NCBI GenBank assembly: GCA_016711605.1
Contig: JADJSS010000007.1
Location: forward strand, 62,001 to 126,000
Direction: 5' to 3'
DNA from: Saprospirales bacterium
GTDB taxonomy: Bacteria > Bacteroidota > Bacteroidia > Chitinophagales > JADIYW01
DNA: 64,000 nucleotides
A program made the position numbers and the translations under genes. Under the pieces are notes generated by a model, which was not told where the DNA came from, made no database searches, and saw only the letters and a program-made list of their open reading frames with translations. Positions 43,664 to 51,822 of this stretch are shown one piece after another. How positions within the stretch are numbered: position 1 is the stretch's first letter; every line of letters begins with the position of its first letter.

Positions 43664-44935
43664 ATGAAATACCTTATTAAAAATTCTACTCTTTTAAATC
43701 CTGATTCTGAATTGATGAATGGTCAAAAGATAGATTGGTTGATTGAAGATGGTATTATGACATCTGTAACTGAAAACTCATCATTAGCTGATGCAGAAAT
43801 TTTTGATGCGGCCAATTGCTTTTTAGCTGCTGGTTTTTGCGATTTATCTGTCAACATAAATGATCCAGGTTTTGAATATCGTGAAGATATTGAATCTGTC
43901 TCTAAGGCAGCAATTGCTGGTGGTTTCACAACAATTTGCGCGGTTGCCAACAATCATCCAATTACACAAACTAAAGCTCAAGTAGAATACATTCTCAATA
44001 ATGCAAAAAATACTGCGATAACTATTTTACCAATTGGTGCAGTTACTGAAAATTTTGACGGCAAAACACCAACCGAAATGTATGATATGCATCATGCTGG
44101 TGCTATTGCTTTTTCAGATGTGCCGCACAGTATAAAAGACAGCGGTGTTTTGTTGCGTGCGTTGCAATATGTGCAACCGTTTGATGGCTTGATTATTACA
44201 TTGCCATTTGATAAAACATTGGTTGGCGATGGACAAGTAAATGAAAGTGAAATTTCTGTAAAAATGGGTGTGAAAGGCATCACTAATTTATCTGAATTTT
44301 CAGTTGTACAACGCGATATTGAATTACTAAAATACGCTGGAGGAAAATTGCATGTTGTTGGAATTTCCACAAAAGAAAGTGTCGATTTAATTAGAAAAGC
44401 GAAAGCAGAAAAATTAAATATTACTTGTTCGGTTTTTGTACATCATTTAATTAGCAATGAAAATGATGTGAAAAATTTTGATTCGAACTATAAAGTATTT
44501 CCACCATTAAGAACGCTGGAAGATCAACAATCATTGATAGATGCACTGAAAGATGGAACAATAGATTGTATTTCTACACAACATACACCATTAAATATCG
44601 ACGAAAAAAATGTGGAATTTGAAATTGCTGATTTCGGAATGATTGGTTTACAAACTGCGTTTGGTTTATTAAATAAAAAATTAGAAAACGAAATTTCTAA
44701 AGAAAAACTAATCGAATTATTATCAACCAATCCAAGAAAAATAATCAATCAAAAAAATCAAATTAATCATACAAATCACAGTTCTGACTTTATCATTTTG
44801 AATTTTGACGAAGAATATATTTACACAGAAAAAGACAATCTTTCCAAATCAAAAAACTCTCCATACTTAAATCAAACATTGAAAGGAAAAGTGAAAGCAG
44901 TTTTTGCAAAAGGAAAATTAATTATCAATAACTAA
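43664..44935 (+). CDS. Dihydroorotase-like amidohydrolase lacking the HxH motif
   Basis: A 423-residue protein of the dihydroorotase family. At residues about 58-75 the family normally has a metal-binding His-x-His; here the segment reads FCDLSVNINDPGFEYREDI, so both His are missing, while DPGFEYRED, AAIAGGFTTICAV and the later TNPRKII are conserved. Such metal-ligand-poor members are frequent in Bacteroidota and may be either inactive partners of aspartate carbamoyltransferase or enzymes with altered metal binding. It ends immediately before the DUF4199 gene (no gap). Confidence 0.75.
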   Translation: MKYLIKNSTLLNPDSELMNGQKIDWLIEDGIMTSVTENSSLADAEIFDAANCFLAAGFCDLSVNINDPGFEYREDIESVSKAAIAGGFTTICAVANNHPITQTKAQVEYILNNAKNTAITILPIGAVTENFDGKTPTEMYDMHHAGAIAFSDVPHSIKDSGVLLRALQYVQPFDGLIITLPFDKTLVGDGQVNESEISVKMGVKGITNLSEFSVVQRDIELLKYAGGKLHVVGISTKESVDLIRKAKAEKLNITCSVFVHHLISNENDVKNFDSNYKVFPPLRTLEDQQSLIDALKDGTIDCISTQHTPLNIDEKNVEFEIADFGMIGLQTAFGLLNKKLENEISKEKLIELLSTNPRKIINQKNQINHTNHSSDFIILNFDEEYIYTEKDNLSKSKNSPYLNQTLKGKVKAVFAKGKLIINN

Positions 44936-45370
44936 ATGAGTAACGAACAACAATCAGATAGCAATCCGCGTGGCGCGTTAAGTGGTATATTAATTACGTT
45001 GATATCATCTTTACTATCAACTGTTTTTTTTGCTTCTTTTTTTACATTAGCATTCATCAAACATATGCCTTACGGCAGACCGCAAGCTATGATTTTACAG
45101 GTAACAGCCATCGCATTTGCAGTAGTGCTCACACTCTACTTGTCACGAAAAGTACAAGGCGATAAATTGAGCTATATGCAAGGTTTTTTAGGTGGTTGGA
45201 TGACCAGCTTAGTGTTGGCATTATTCGTTTCTTCTTTTTATTCTATTTTTTCATCTATCACTAATACACCAACGATGCCAACTGGTGGTTTCGCTATGAT
45301 TGTGATGCTGTATAGTGCAATTGGAATGTTGTTTTCCTTAATTTCAGCATTAATATTTAAAAAAGATTAA
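44936..45370 (+). CDS. DUF4199 family membrane protein
   Basis: A 144-residue protein with four membrane segments (about residues 14-37, 48-66, 80-105 and 117-140) and the DUF4199 pattern, including SYMQGFLGGWMTSLV between helices two and three. Function is unknown. Its start directly follows the stop of the dihydroorotase-like gene, and the glycosyltransferase gene follows. In Bacteroidota DUF4199 genes often adjoin glycosyltransferase and dihydroorotase genes, as here. Confidence 0.8.
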   Translation: MSNEQQSDSNPRGALSGILITLISSLLSTVFFASFFTLAFIKHMPYGRPQAMILQVTAIAFAVVLTLYLSRKVQGDKLSYMQGFLGGWMTSLVLALFVSSFYSIFSSITNTPTMPTGGFAMIVMLYSAIGMLFSLISALIFKKD

Positions 45371-45396
45371 AATTTTTTTCTGTACAGAATTAACGT

Positions 45397-45404
45397 TATT
45401 TTTG
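45397..45404 (+). promoter_or_regulatory. Promoter -7 box (TATTTTTG) of the GT2 gene
   Basis: TATTTTTGCAATC lies 24 bp upstream of the start at 45429 and matches TAnnTTTG, so the glycosyltransferase has its own promoter despite the operon-like spacing. Confidence 0.5.
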
Positions 45405-45428
45405 CAATCGTAAATAGCATAAATTAAA

Positions 45429-46370
45429 TTGAACATTTCCATCGTCATACCATTATTTAACGAAGAAGAATCGTTACCAGAATTATTTTCTTGGATTGAA
45501 AAAGTAATGACGGAAAATAATTTTTCTTATGAAGTCATTGCCGTTGATGATGGAAGCAAAGACAATTCATGGAAAGTGATTAAAGAATTTTCACTAAAAA
45601 ATCCAAATATAAAAGGCATTCATTTTCAGCGCAACTATGGAAAATCTGCAGCATTGCAAGTTGGTTTTGAAGCTGTTCAAGGCGATGTTGTTATTACTAT
45701 GGATGCTGATTTGCAAGATTCGCCAGACGAAATTCCTGATTTATATAAAATGATTTCAGTTGATGGCTTTGATTTGGTTTCTGGTTGGAAGAAAAAACGA
45801 TACGATCCACTTTCCAAAACTATTCCAACCAAATTATTTAATTTTGCAACTCGAAAAGTTTCTGACATAAACAATCTGCATGATTTTAATTGTGGTTTGA
45901 AAGCTTATAAAAAAGAAGTGGTAAAAAATATTGAAGTGTATGGTGAAATGCATCGTTATATTCCTGTAATTGCAAAATGGAGTGGCTACGATAAAATCAC
46001 TGAAAAAGCAGTGCAACATCAGGAACGAAAATACGGAAAAACAAAATTTGGATTAGAGCGATTTGTAAATGGTTTTTTAGATTTAATGAGCATCACTTTT
46101 GTCGGCAGATTTGGCAAAAGACCTATGCATTTATTTGGCACACTTGGTATCCTTTCGTTTTTATTAGGTGTTTTTATTCTCATTTATTTAACGATTACAA
46201 AAACTGTTTTTGGCGTTGTAGGTATGACAAACAGACCTATTTTTTACCTTGGAATTCTAACCATAATTGTTGGTGCTCAACTTTTTGTAGCTGGCTTTTT
46301 AGGCGAACTCATCGCAAGAAATGGTGCTGACAGAAACCATTATAATATTGGCGAAAAGGTCGGATTTTAA
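45429..46370 (+). CDS. GT2 glycosyltransferase with membrane anchor (DPM/GtrB-like)
   Basis: A 313-residue GT-A enzyme: SIVIPLFNEEESLPELF at the N-terminus, VDDGSKDNSW, GIHFQRNYGKSAALQVGFE, MDADLQDSP (the DxD motif) and a C-terminal pair of membrane helices (residues about 230-256 and 268-292). Such enzymes transfer a sugar from a nucleotide to polyprenyl phosphate at the cytoplasmic face of the membrane, supplying donors like those used by GT39-type enzymes. The frame opens at TTG 45429. Confidence 0.85.
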   Translation: MNISIVIPLFNEEESLPELFSWIEKVMTENNFSYEVIAVDDGSKDNSWKVIKEFSLKNPNIKGIHFQRNYGKSAALQVGFEAVQGDVVITMDADLQDSPDEIPDLYKMISVDGFDLVSGWKKKRYDPLSKTIPTKLFNFATRKVSDINNLHDFNCGLKAYKKEVVKNIEVYGEMHRYIPVIAKWSGYDKITEKAVQHQERKYGKTKFGLERFVNGFLDLMSITFVGRFGKRPMHLFGTLGILSFLLGVFILIYLTITKTVFGVVGMTNRPIFYLGILTIIVGAQLFVAGFLGELIARNGADRNHYNIGEKVGF

Positions 46371-46497
46371 GTTAATTATTATCTTTATAAACTATAACCT
46401 ATACTGCATATCATTTTGATTTGTTTAGTTTAATCACTAATTTAACAGTGCGTTTCTCAAATGTAGCAATTCATAGAAATTGAATTAAAATAATAAA

Positions 46498-47274
46498 ATG
46501 TATAATTTAACACAAGAATACGACAAATACACCGAAGAAGATTTTTTGGTCTGGAAGCTATTGTATCAGCGACAAAGTGTGTTACTGCAAAACATGGCAT
46601 CTAAAGAATTTATTCATGGAATGGAAGAAATGCATTTTAATGCAGATAAAATTCCGGATTTTAATCACGTAAATAAAGTATTGGCAAATACTACAGGCTG
46701 GCAAATTGAAGTAGTACCTGGTTTAATTCCGGATAAAGATTTTTTTGAATTGTTAGCTAATAAAAAGTTTCCATCTTCTACTTGGTTGCGTAAATTAGAG
46801 AACTTAGATTATCTGGAAGAACCTGATATGTTTCATGATTGTTTTGCGCATATGCCATTATTAAGCGAACAATTTTTTGTAGATTATTTGCAAGAGATTT
46901 CTAAAATTGCTTTAAAACATATTGATGATGCATTAGCGATAGAATTGATTGGTCGTGTGTATTGGTTTACAGTAGAATTTGGTTTGATACAACAGGAAAA
47001 CGGCATACGTATTTATGGTGCAGGTATCTTGTCTTCTAGTGGCGAAAGTATTTATTGTTTAGGTGACAAATCCAATCGCTTGCCATTTAATGTAAAGGAT
47101 ATGATGGAAAAACATTACTATAAAGATCATTTTCAAGATAGATATTATGTTATCAATTCTTATAAAGATTTATTTGATGCCATACCTGAAATTGAAAGTT
47201 TATTAGAGCAAGCATTAAAATCAATTCCACACGAAAAAAATATTTACGCAACGCCGTTAGATTTGATTTTATAG
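46498..47274 (+). CDS. phhA: Phenylalanine 4-monooxygenase
   Basis: A 258-residue aromatic amino acid hydroxylase (monomeric bacterial type) that makes tyrosine from phenylalanine with tetrahydrobiopterin and O2. The iron ligands are seen: His and His in FHDCFAHMPLL, and Glu in VYWFTVEFGL. The active-site AGILSSSGES follows. The length is right for the catalytic domain alone, without the ACT regulatory domain. It stands alone after a 127-bp AT-rich leader. Confidence 0.9.
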   Translation: MYNLTQEYDKYTEEDFLVWKLLYQRQSVLLQNMASKEFIHGMEEMHFNADKIPDFNHVNKVLANTTGWQIEVVPGLIPDKDFFELLANKKFPSSTWLRKLENLDYLEEPDMFHDCFAHMPLLSEQFFVDYLQEISKIALKHIDDALAIELIGRVYWFTVEFGLIQQENGIRIYGAGILSSSGESIYCLGDKSNRLPFNVKDMMEKHYYKDHFQDRYYVINSYKDLFDAIPEIESLLEQALKSIPHEKNIYATPLDLIL

Positions 47275-47281
47275 AAAATTA

Positions 47282-47378
47282 GTATCACAGAGTGCATTGA
47301 GAACACACAAAGTTTCACAGAGTTTTTAAAAACAAACTCCTTTTGCCTCTCTGAAAACTCTGAGTAACTCAGTGATAC
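47282..47378. repeat. GTATCACAG palindromic element, copy 1
   Basis: About 97 bp bounded by GTATCACAGAGT and ACTCAGTGATAC as inverted ends, with internal CACAGAG/CTCTG pairs. Two others of the family are at 47556-47653 and 57472-57557. It lies after phhA and before a small gene. It could act in transcript ending. Confidence 0.7.
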
Positions 47379-47392
47379 AAAAAAGAAAATGC

Positions 47393-47548
47393 ATGAAAAA
47401 GCAAACACTCAAACAAATAAAATCAAGTGTGCGAAAAAAGCAAATTAAAGATGGTTTTTTTGATGGAAGATTTGCACCTAAAACACAACCAAATAAAAAG
47501 AAAGTGCAGAATAAAAGACAATGTCGATTAAAAATTTCGCTTGAATAA
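47393..47548 (+). CDS. Small basic protein, 51 residues
   Basis: An ORF from ATG 47393 gives MKKQTLKQIKSSVRKKQIKD, then GFFDGRFAPKTQPNKKK and a basic end. It is Lys/Arg/Gln-rich, with no membrane segment, and could bind nucleic acid or ribosomes. The DGRFAPK-type middle and the basic ends look conserved rather than random, but no family is known to me. It is framed by two palindromic elements. Confidence 0.5.
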   Translation: MKKQTLKQIKSSVRKKQIKDGFFDGRFAPKTQPNKKKVQNKRQCRLKISLE

Positions 47549-47555
47549 AAAATAA

Positions 47556-47653
47556 TATCACAGCATGCTCGAAGAAAAACACAGAGAAAATAAATAATTT
47601 TATAAAAATAAAAACGCTGTGGCCTCAGTGAAAACTCAGTGTTCTCTGTGATA
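47556..47653. repeat. TATCACAG palindromic element, copy 2
   Basis: About 98 bp with ends TATCACAG and CTGTGATA in inverted orientation. Internal CACAGAG and CTCAGTG segments can pair too. It precedes the flavin reductase gene by 17 bp. Confidence 0.7.
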
Positions 47654-47670
47654 AAAAAATAAAACGAAAA

Positions 47671-48534
47671 ATGAAAACAATCATACCCAAAGAAACAGGT
47701 TTAAAAGAAATATCTAATTTTTTCACATCGGCAATTGTTCCGCGACCAGTGGCATTTGTAAGCACAATAGATGAAAACGGAACACCGAATTTAAGTCCGT
47801 TTTCTTTCTTTAATATTTTTAGTTCCAATCCACCAATTCTTATTTTTTCACCAGCAAAAAGTGCATTAACAGGCAAACAAAAAGACACTTATTATAATGT
47901 AAAAACCAATGCAGAATGCGTGATTCACATAGCAAACTATGCTATGGTAGAACAATTATCAGTAACCAGTGGTGCTTATCCAGCTGGTGTAAATGAGTTT
48001 ATAAAAGGTGGTTTTACGGAAGAAAAATCTACTTTAGTAAAACCACCACGTATAAAAGATGCGCCAATTGCATTTGAGTGCAACGTGAACCAAATTATAG
48101 AATTAGGTGACTCAGGTGGTTCTGGAAATTTAGTGATTTGCGAAATTGTACTGATTCACGTAGATGAAAATTTATTAGATGCTAACGGAAATGTGATTGC
48201 AGAAAAACTAGATCCTATTGCACGTTTAGGTTATAACAATTATGTGCGATTTACGAAAGACGATATTTTTGAAACACCAAAACCATTGAAAGCCTTTGGC
48301 GTTGGCGTTGATGCCATTCCACAATGGATAAAAGAGGAACAAATTTTAGATGGAAATGAATTAGGCAAATTGGCAAGCATTGCAGAAATTCCAAATAAAG
48401 AAGACATTAAAAACGATGCAGAATTAGTAGAATTAATTTCCGATTATAAAGATCAAAGTATCAACGAACTCAAAAGATTATTGAGTGAAAATAAAATTAA
48501 AGAAGCTTGGTTGGTGTTGTTGAATGTGAAGTGA
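47671..48534 (+). CDS. Flavin reductase-like FMN-binding protein
   Basis: A 287-residue protein with the split-barrel flavin reductase domain: SAIVPRPVAFVSTIDENGTPN, SPFSFFNIFSSNPPI, FSPAKSALTGKQKDTYYNV and SGAYPAGVNEF. The domain fills residues 1-210; a helical C-terminal extension of some 75 residues follows. Members reduce flavin with NAD(P)H or bind FMN. Substrate and partner are unknown. A toxin-antitoxin pair follows on the same strand after 33 bp. Confidence 0.8.
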   Translation: MKTIIPKETGLKEISNFFTSAIVPRPVAFVSTIDENGTPNLSPFSFFNIFSSNPPILIFSPAKSALTGKQKDTYYNVKTNAECVIHIANYAMVEQLSVTSGAYPAGVNEFIKGGFTEEKSTLVKPPRIKDAPIAFECNVNQIIELGDSGGSGNLVICEIVLIHVDENLLDANGNVIAEKLDPIARLGYNNYVRFTKDDIFETPKPLKAFGVGVDAIPQWIKEEQILDGNELGKLASIAEIPNKEDIKNDAELVELISDYKDQSINELKRLLSENKIKEAWLVLLNVK

Positions 48535-48567
48535 AAATATTTCAATTTTTTATTTTAACTTTAATAC

Positions 48568-48795
48568 ATGGAACAATTAGTAATAGATATTGAATCTAAT
48601 GATGATGCACTTTTAATAAAAGAACTGCTTAAACGATTTAAAAAAGTAGAAGTGAAAAGTTTTGCTTCTGATATTAATGAAAAAGAAATGCAGTTTAGAA
48701 TACAACAAGGTATAAAAGATGCAGATTTTGGAAATGTGAAAGATTGGAATACAGTAAAGACAGAATTGGCAACTAAAATTGTACAATATAAATAA
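48568..48795 (+). CDS. Antitoxin of a RelE/ParE-type module
   Basis: A 75-residue protein (MEQLVIDIESNDDALLIKEL, then FKKVEVKSFASDINEKEM, ending TELATKIVQYK). It directly precedes the toxin gene with the stop codon next to the toxin's ATG. The N-terminal half looks like a compact beta-alpha domain and the C-terminal part like a toxin-binding helix. It may be transcribed from TAACTTTA shortly upstream. No duplicated gene ends are seen around this pair. Confidence 0.7.
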   Translation: MEQLVIDIESNDDALLIKELLKRFKKVEVKSFASDINEKEMQFRIQQGIKDADFGNVKDWNTVKTELATKIVQYK

Positions 48796-49107
48796 ATGTT
48801 TAAAATTATAGTTACTGAAAATACGGAACAATCATTAAATGAAATTATTGATTTCTATTTAACAGAACACACCATAGACAGAACACAAAAAGTATTAGAT
48901 AGTATAGATGAAGCATTTATAAAAATTGCTAAATCACCTTTTCATTTTCCAATATGTTTTGATGTCAGAGCACCACAGGAAAATATTCGACAATTTATTT
49001 TACACGATACTTTTAAAATTATCTATAGAATTCAACCTGATAGAATTGAGATAATTGAAATTTTTCATGGAAAAAGAAATCCTGAAATTATAAAAGAAGT
49101 TGATTAA
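48796..49107 (+). CDS. RelE/ParE family toxin
   Basis: A 103-residue ParE-like toxin: FKIIVTENTEQSLNEIIDFY at the N-terminus, a helix pair with AFIKIAKSPFHFPICFDVR, and final strands FKIIYRIQPDRIEIIEIFHG and KRNPE. The intact frame and the usual HGKRNP ending support function. Target (gyrase or mRNA) unknown. Directly downstream of its antitoxin, convergent with the gene ending at 49109. Confidence 0.8.
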   Translation: MFKIIVTENTEQSLNEIIDFYLTEHTIDRTQKVLDSIDEAFIKIAKSPFHFPICFDVRAPQENIRQFILHDTFKIIYRIQPDRIEIIEIFHGKRNPEIIKEVD

Positions 49108-49108
49108 G

Positions 49109-49489
49109 TTATTTCATCACTACATACATTTGCCACGCGCCAAATCCAACACACCAGATATTGATAAATGCATTTAGGATGCCATCGGATAGTCCAACGG
49201 TGTACATTCCATTCATCGCATTAAAACTAAAATCACACAAACCTAAAAACAGCATCGCACCTGCAGCCACTAAGGTGTAGTCTTTCCATTTAATATTGTT
49301 TCTATTGAAGTAAGCTATCAACAAAACAATACATAAAAAACTATCAGGCAACGGAAAGCTATGTTCGAACTTACTATAATAACTTGGATAATTTGGATTC
49401 TCAAAACCAAAAGTAAAAAACGCTGTCCAGAATAAAATTAATCCAATAGCAGTTAACAGTTGTAGAGTATAGGTTGTTTTGAATTGCAT
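49109..49489 (-). CDS. Hypothetical four-helix membrane protein
   Basis: Not recognised. The 126-residue protein has four membrane segments (about residues 8-26, 47-60, 68-88 and 96-120) separated by short loops, one with FENPNYPSYYSKFEHSFPLP. It is the last gene of a probable operon with the reductase (its start abuts the reductase stop) and the epimerase-like gene, so it may serve the same lipid pathway. This is inference from gene order only. Confidence 0.6.
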   Translation of the reverse strand: MQFKTTYTLQLLTAIGLILFWTAFFTFGFENPNYPSYYSKFEHSFPLPDSFLCIVLLIAYFNRNNIKWKDYTLVAAGAMLFLGLCDFSFNAMNGMYTVGLSDGILNAFINIWCVGFGAWQMYVVMK

Positions 49490-50305
49490 TTATTTTTGCT
49501 GTACTTTTTTAATACTCAAGTTCATAATAAAATCTACTAAACCAGGAAGAAACCGTTTTAAAATTAATGACATTTTTCCATCAAATCCTGGAATTATCAT
49601 TTTTTTATTTTTTTGAATGCCTTTTAAAACAGCATTGGCAACAAATTCTGGTTGTAATAATTTGGCATTTCCTGCAATTGCTTTTGTTTCTGCTGGCTTC
49701 GTTATATTTTCTGCTTCTAGTCCAGGTGTATCTGTATCTGGTGGACATAAAACAGATACGGAAATATTATAACGTTTTAGCTCTTGACGAAGTGCATCAG
49801 AAAAACCAATGATACCAAATTTTGTCATACAATAATCGGTATAACCGAAAACACCAATAAAACCTGCTACAGACGATGTATTCATAATATAACCACCTTT
49901 CCGTTTCATGTGAGGCAATATATTATAAACTGAATTCCAGGTAGAATATAAATTCGTTTTAATTAACTTATCAAAACTTTCAAACGTAATATTTTCAAAA
50001 TAATCTGGTTGTGCAATACCAACGCAATTGATTAAAATATCAGGAATGCCATTTTCTAAAATTGCTTTTTCAAAAACCGTTTTAACATCATTATTATCTG
50101 AAGTATCAACGCTGTAATAATATACTTTTTGTGATTTATTTTTTTGAACAGCTTTTATTTCATTTACAGCACTTTCTAGTTTATTTATAGTTCTGGCAAA
50201 AATAACTACATTACTACCTTCTTTAGCTAATGCTTTGGCAACAGCTAAGCCAATACCAGTAGAACCACCAGTAATAAATGCTGTTTTGTTTTGATAAAAA
50301 CTCAT
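49490..50305 (-). CDS. SDR reductase, 3-ketodihydrosphingosine reductase-like
   Basis: A 271-residue short-chain dehydrogenase from the Met at 50305 (MSFYQNKTAFITGGSTGIGLA). NAD(P)-binding TGGSTGIG, the catalytic Tyr/Lys in GYTDYCMTKFG and Asn/Ser in MNTSSVAG are visible. The segment VLCPPDTDTPGLEAENITKP followed by ET is characteristic of eukaryotic 3-ketodihydrosphingosine reductases, so it may reduce the 3-keto group in sphingolipid synthesis, a lipid class common in Bacteroidota. The C-terminal hydrophobic stretch would hold it to the membrane. No serine palmitoyltransferase gene is in the window. Confidence 0.7.
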   Translation of the reverse strand: MSFYQNKTAFITGGSTGIGLAVAKALAKEGSNVVIFARTINKLESAVNEIKAVQKNKSQKVYYYSVDTSDNNDVKTVFEKAILENGIPDILINCVGIAQPDYFENITFESFDKLIKTNLYSTWNSVYNILPHMKRKGGYIMNTSSVAGFIGVFGYTDYCMTKFGIIGFSDALRQELKRYNISVSVLCPPDTDTPGLEAENITKPAETKAIAGNAKLLQPEFVANAVLKGIQKNKKMIIPGFDGKMSLILKRFLPGLVDFIMNLSIKKVQQK

Positions 50306-50306
50306 G

Positions 50307-51320
50307 CTATTTTTGTTTAAGCTTAGTAAAATCAAGGGTTTTCAACCATTCCATCGTTTTTGCAAAGCCTATTTTATACGTAACCTTTGGCGTCCAATCC
50401 AACTCTCTTTTTGCTTTATCAATGGAAAAACGCAAGCGTGAACCTAAATTTTTTACAGTGTATGTTGTGAGCAATGGTCTATCTTTTTGATTAACTAATT
50501 TCCCAAAAAATTCCATAACTACAGCAACACTATATGCCAACCAATATGGAATTCTCATTTTCACTTCTTTTGCGTTTATTGATTTTGCCAAGCTATTGGT
50601 AAATTCTTCCAATGTTGTATGTTCGCCATCGTGTACCAAGTAGCCGTTACCAATTGCACGTTTATCTTCAGCAATTAACATCAATAAATCAACTAAGTTT
50701 TCAATGTAGGTTGGCCAAACAATCGCATTTTTGCGCATAAAAACCATTTCTTTTTTCAGAACTGCATCTGCTAAATGTGGCACAAATGTTTTGTCGCCAG
50801 GTCCGAAAATCCAGCATGGATACACCATGGTTACTGGTAAGTTTTTTTCTTTATAATATTTCCAGGCAATTTCTTCAGCTATTAATTTTGTATCTGGATA
50901 AGGTTCATTCCATGGTGTTAGCGGAAATGTTTCGTCCATCACTACATCTTCACGTAAACCAAAAACATCATTTGTACTTATTTTCACAAACCTTGATACG
51001 TTGGCTTCGCTTGCAGCGCGACAAACATTTTCGGTTCCATTTATCATCACCTGTTCAAATATCTCACGCTTGCCCCAATCTGAAACAAAAGCAGCACAAT
51101 GAAAAACAATGTCAATATCATCAGTTAGTCCTTTTTTTATTTCTTCGTAATTTCTAATATCACCATAAACAATTTCAACATTTTTGTTTTGTAGATTTTT
51201 AATTTCAGGATCGTTAGGTAATACAAATGCTCGTACAACATTTCCTTTTTGCAGATTCGCATTTACTAAATGTGTACCCAAAAAACCTGTTGCTCCAGTA
51301 ATAAAAACTTTTGTCGGCAT
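50307..51320 (-). CDS. Extended SDR epimerase/dehydrogenase (3-beta-HSD-like)
   Basis: A 337-residue NAD(P)-dependent enzyme of the extended SDR group, from the Met at 51320 (MPTKVFITGATGFLGTHLV). VFHCAAFVSDWG and YPDTKLIAEEIAWKYY (Tyr and Lys of the catalytic Y-x3-K in a shifted setting) are seen, with a C-terminal part ending TYKIGFAKTMEWLKT. Similar proteins act on sterols, isoprenoids or ceramide-type ketones. It precedes the KDSR-like gene by one base, an operon. The substrate is not known. Confidence 0.7.
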   Translation of the reverse strand: MPTKVFITGATGFLGTHLVNANLQKGNVVRAFVLPNDPEIKNLQNKNVEIVYGDIRNYEEIKKGLTDDIDIVFHCAAFVSDWGKREIFEQVMINGTENVCRAASEANVSRFVKISTNDVFGLREDVVMDETFPLTPWNEPYPDTKLIAEEIAWKYYKEKNLPVTMVYPCWIFGPGDKTFVPHLADAVLKKEMVFMRKNAIVWPTYIENLVDLLMLIAEDKRAIGNGYLVHDGEHTTLEEFTNSLAKSINAKEVKMRIPYWLAYSVAVVMEFFGKLVNQKDRPLLTTYTVKNLGSRLRFSIDKAKRELDWTPKVTYKIGFAKTMEWLKTLDFTKLKQK

Positions 51321-51397
51321 ATTTTCTATATTTAGCAAAAAGTTCGTTTAAAAATAAATTAAATATAAAAAATATTAAAAATAAGTTATTACAAAGC

Positions 51398-51820
51398 TCA
51401 TATTTTTTGTTTTTTCATCTCTTCCAACATTTGTATAATCTTATCTAGTTTTTCTGTTTCAATTTTATTTAATTGTTTCTGTAATGCTTCTATTTCTAAT
51501 TTCGCATCTAGGTTTGTTTGGTAATCAGCTTGTGCTTGTGCTCTGTCTCTATCGCTTTGTCGGTTCTGAGCCATCATAATTATTGGTGCAGCATAAGCAG
51601 CTTGTGTAGAAAATAATAAATTCAGCAAGATAAATGGATATGGATCCCATTTTTGAATGAATCCTAAAACATTCAAACCCATCCAAATTATTACAAAAAC
51701 TGTTTGTATAATTATAAATCGCCATGAACCCATGCCAGTTGCTACGGAATCTGCAAGACGTTGACCAAATGAAGACACTTCAATGTGTTCTTCGTGCCAG
51801 TTTTTATTTTTTTTTGCCAT
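51398..51820 (-). CDS. DUF1003 family membrane protein
   Basis: A 140-residue protein from the Met at 51820 (MAKKNKNWHEEHIEVSSFGQ). The DUF1003 features are DSVATGMGSWRFIIIQTVFVIIW, the second helix WDPYPFILLNLLFSTQAAYAAP and IIMMAQNRQSDRDRAQA. A coiled-coil tail (EIEALQKQLNKIETEKLDKI) ends the protein. Two membrane helices. The function is unknown. An upstream in-frame start at 51874 overlaps the DUF1028 gene and is unlikely. Confidence 0.85.
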   Translation of the reverse strand: MAKKNKNWHEEHIEVSSFGQRLADSVATGMGSWRFIIIQTVFVIIWMGLNVLGFIQKWDPYPFILLNLLFSTQAAYAAPIIMMAQNRQSDRDRAQAQADYQTNLDAKLEIEALQKQLNKIETEKLDKIIQMLEEMKKQKI

Positions 51821-51822
51821 TT

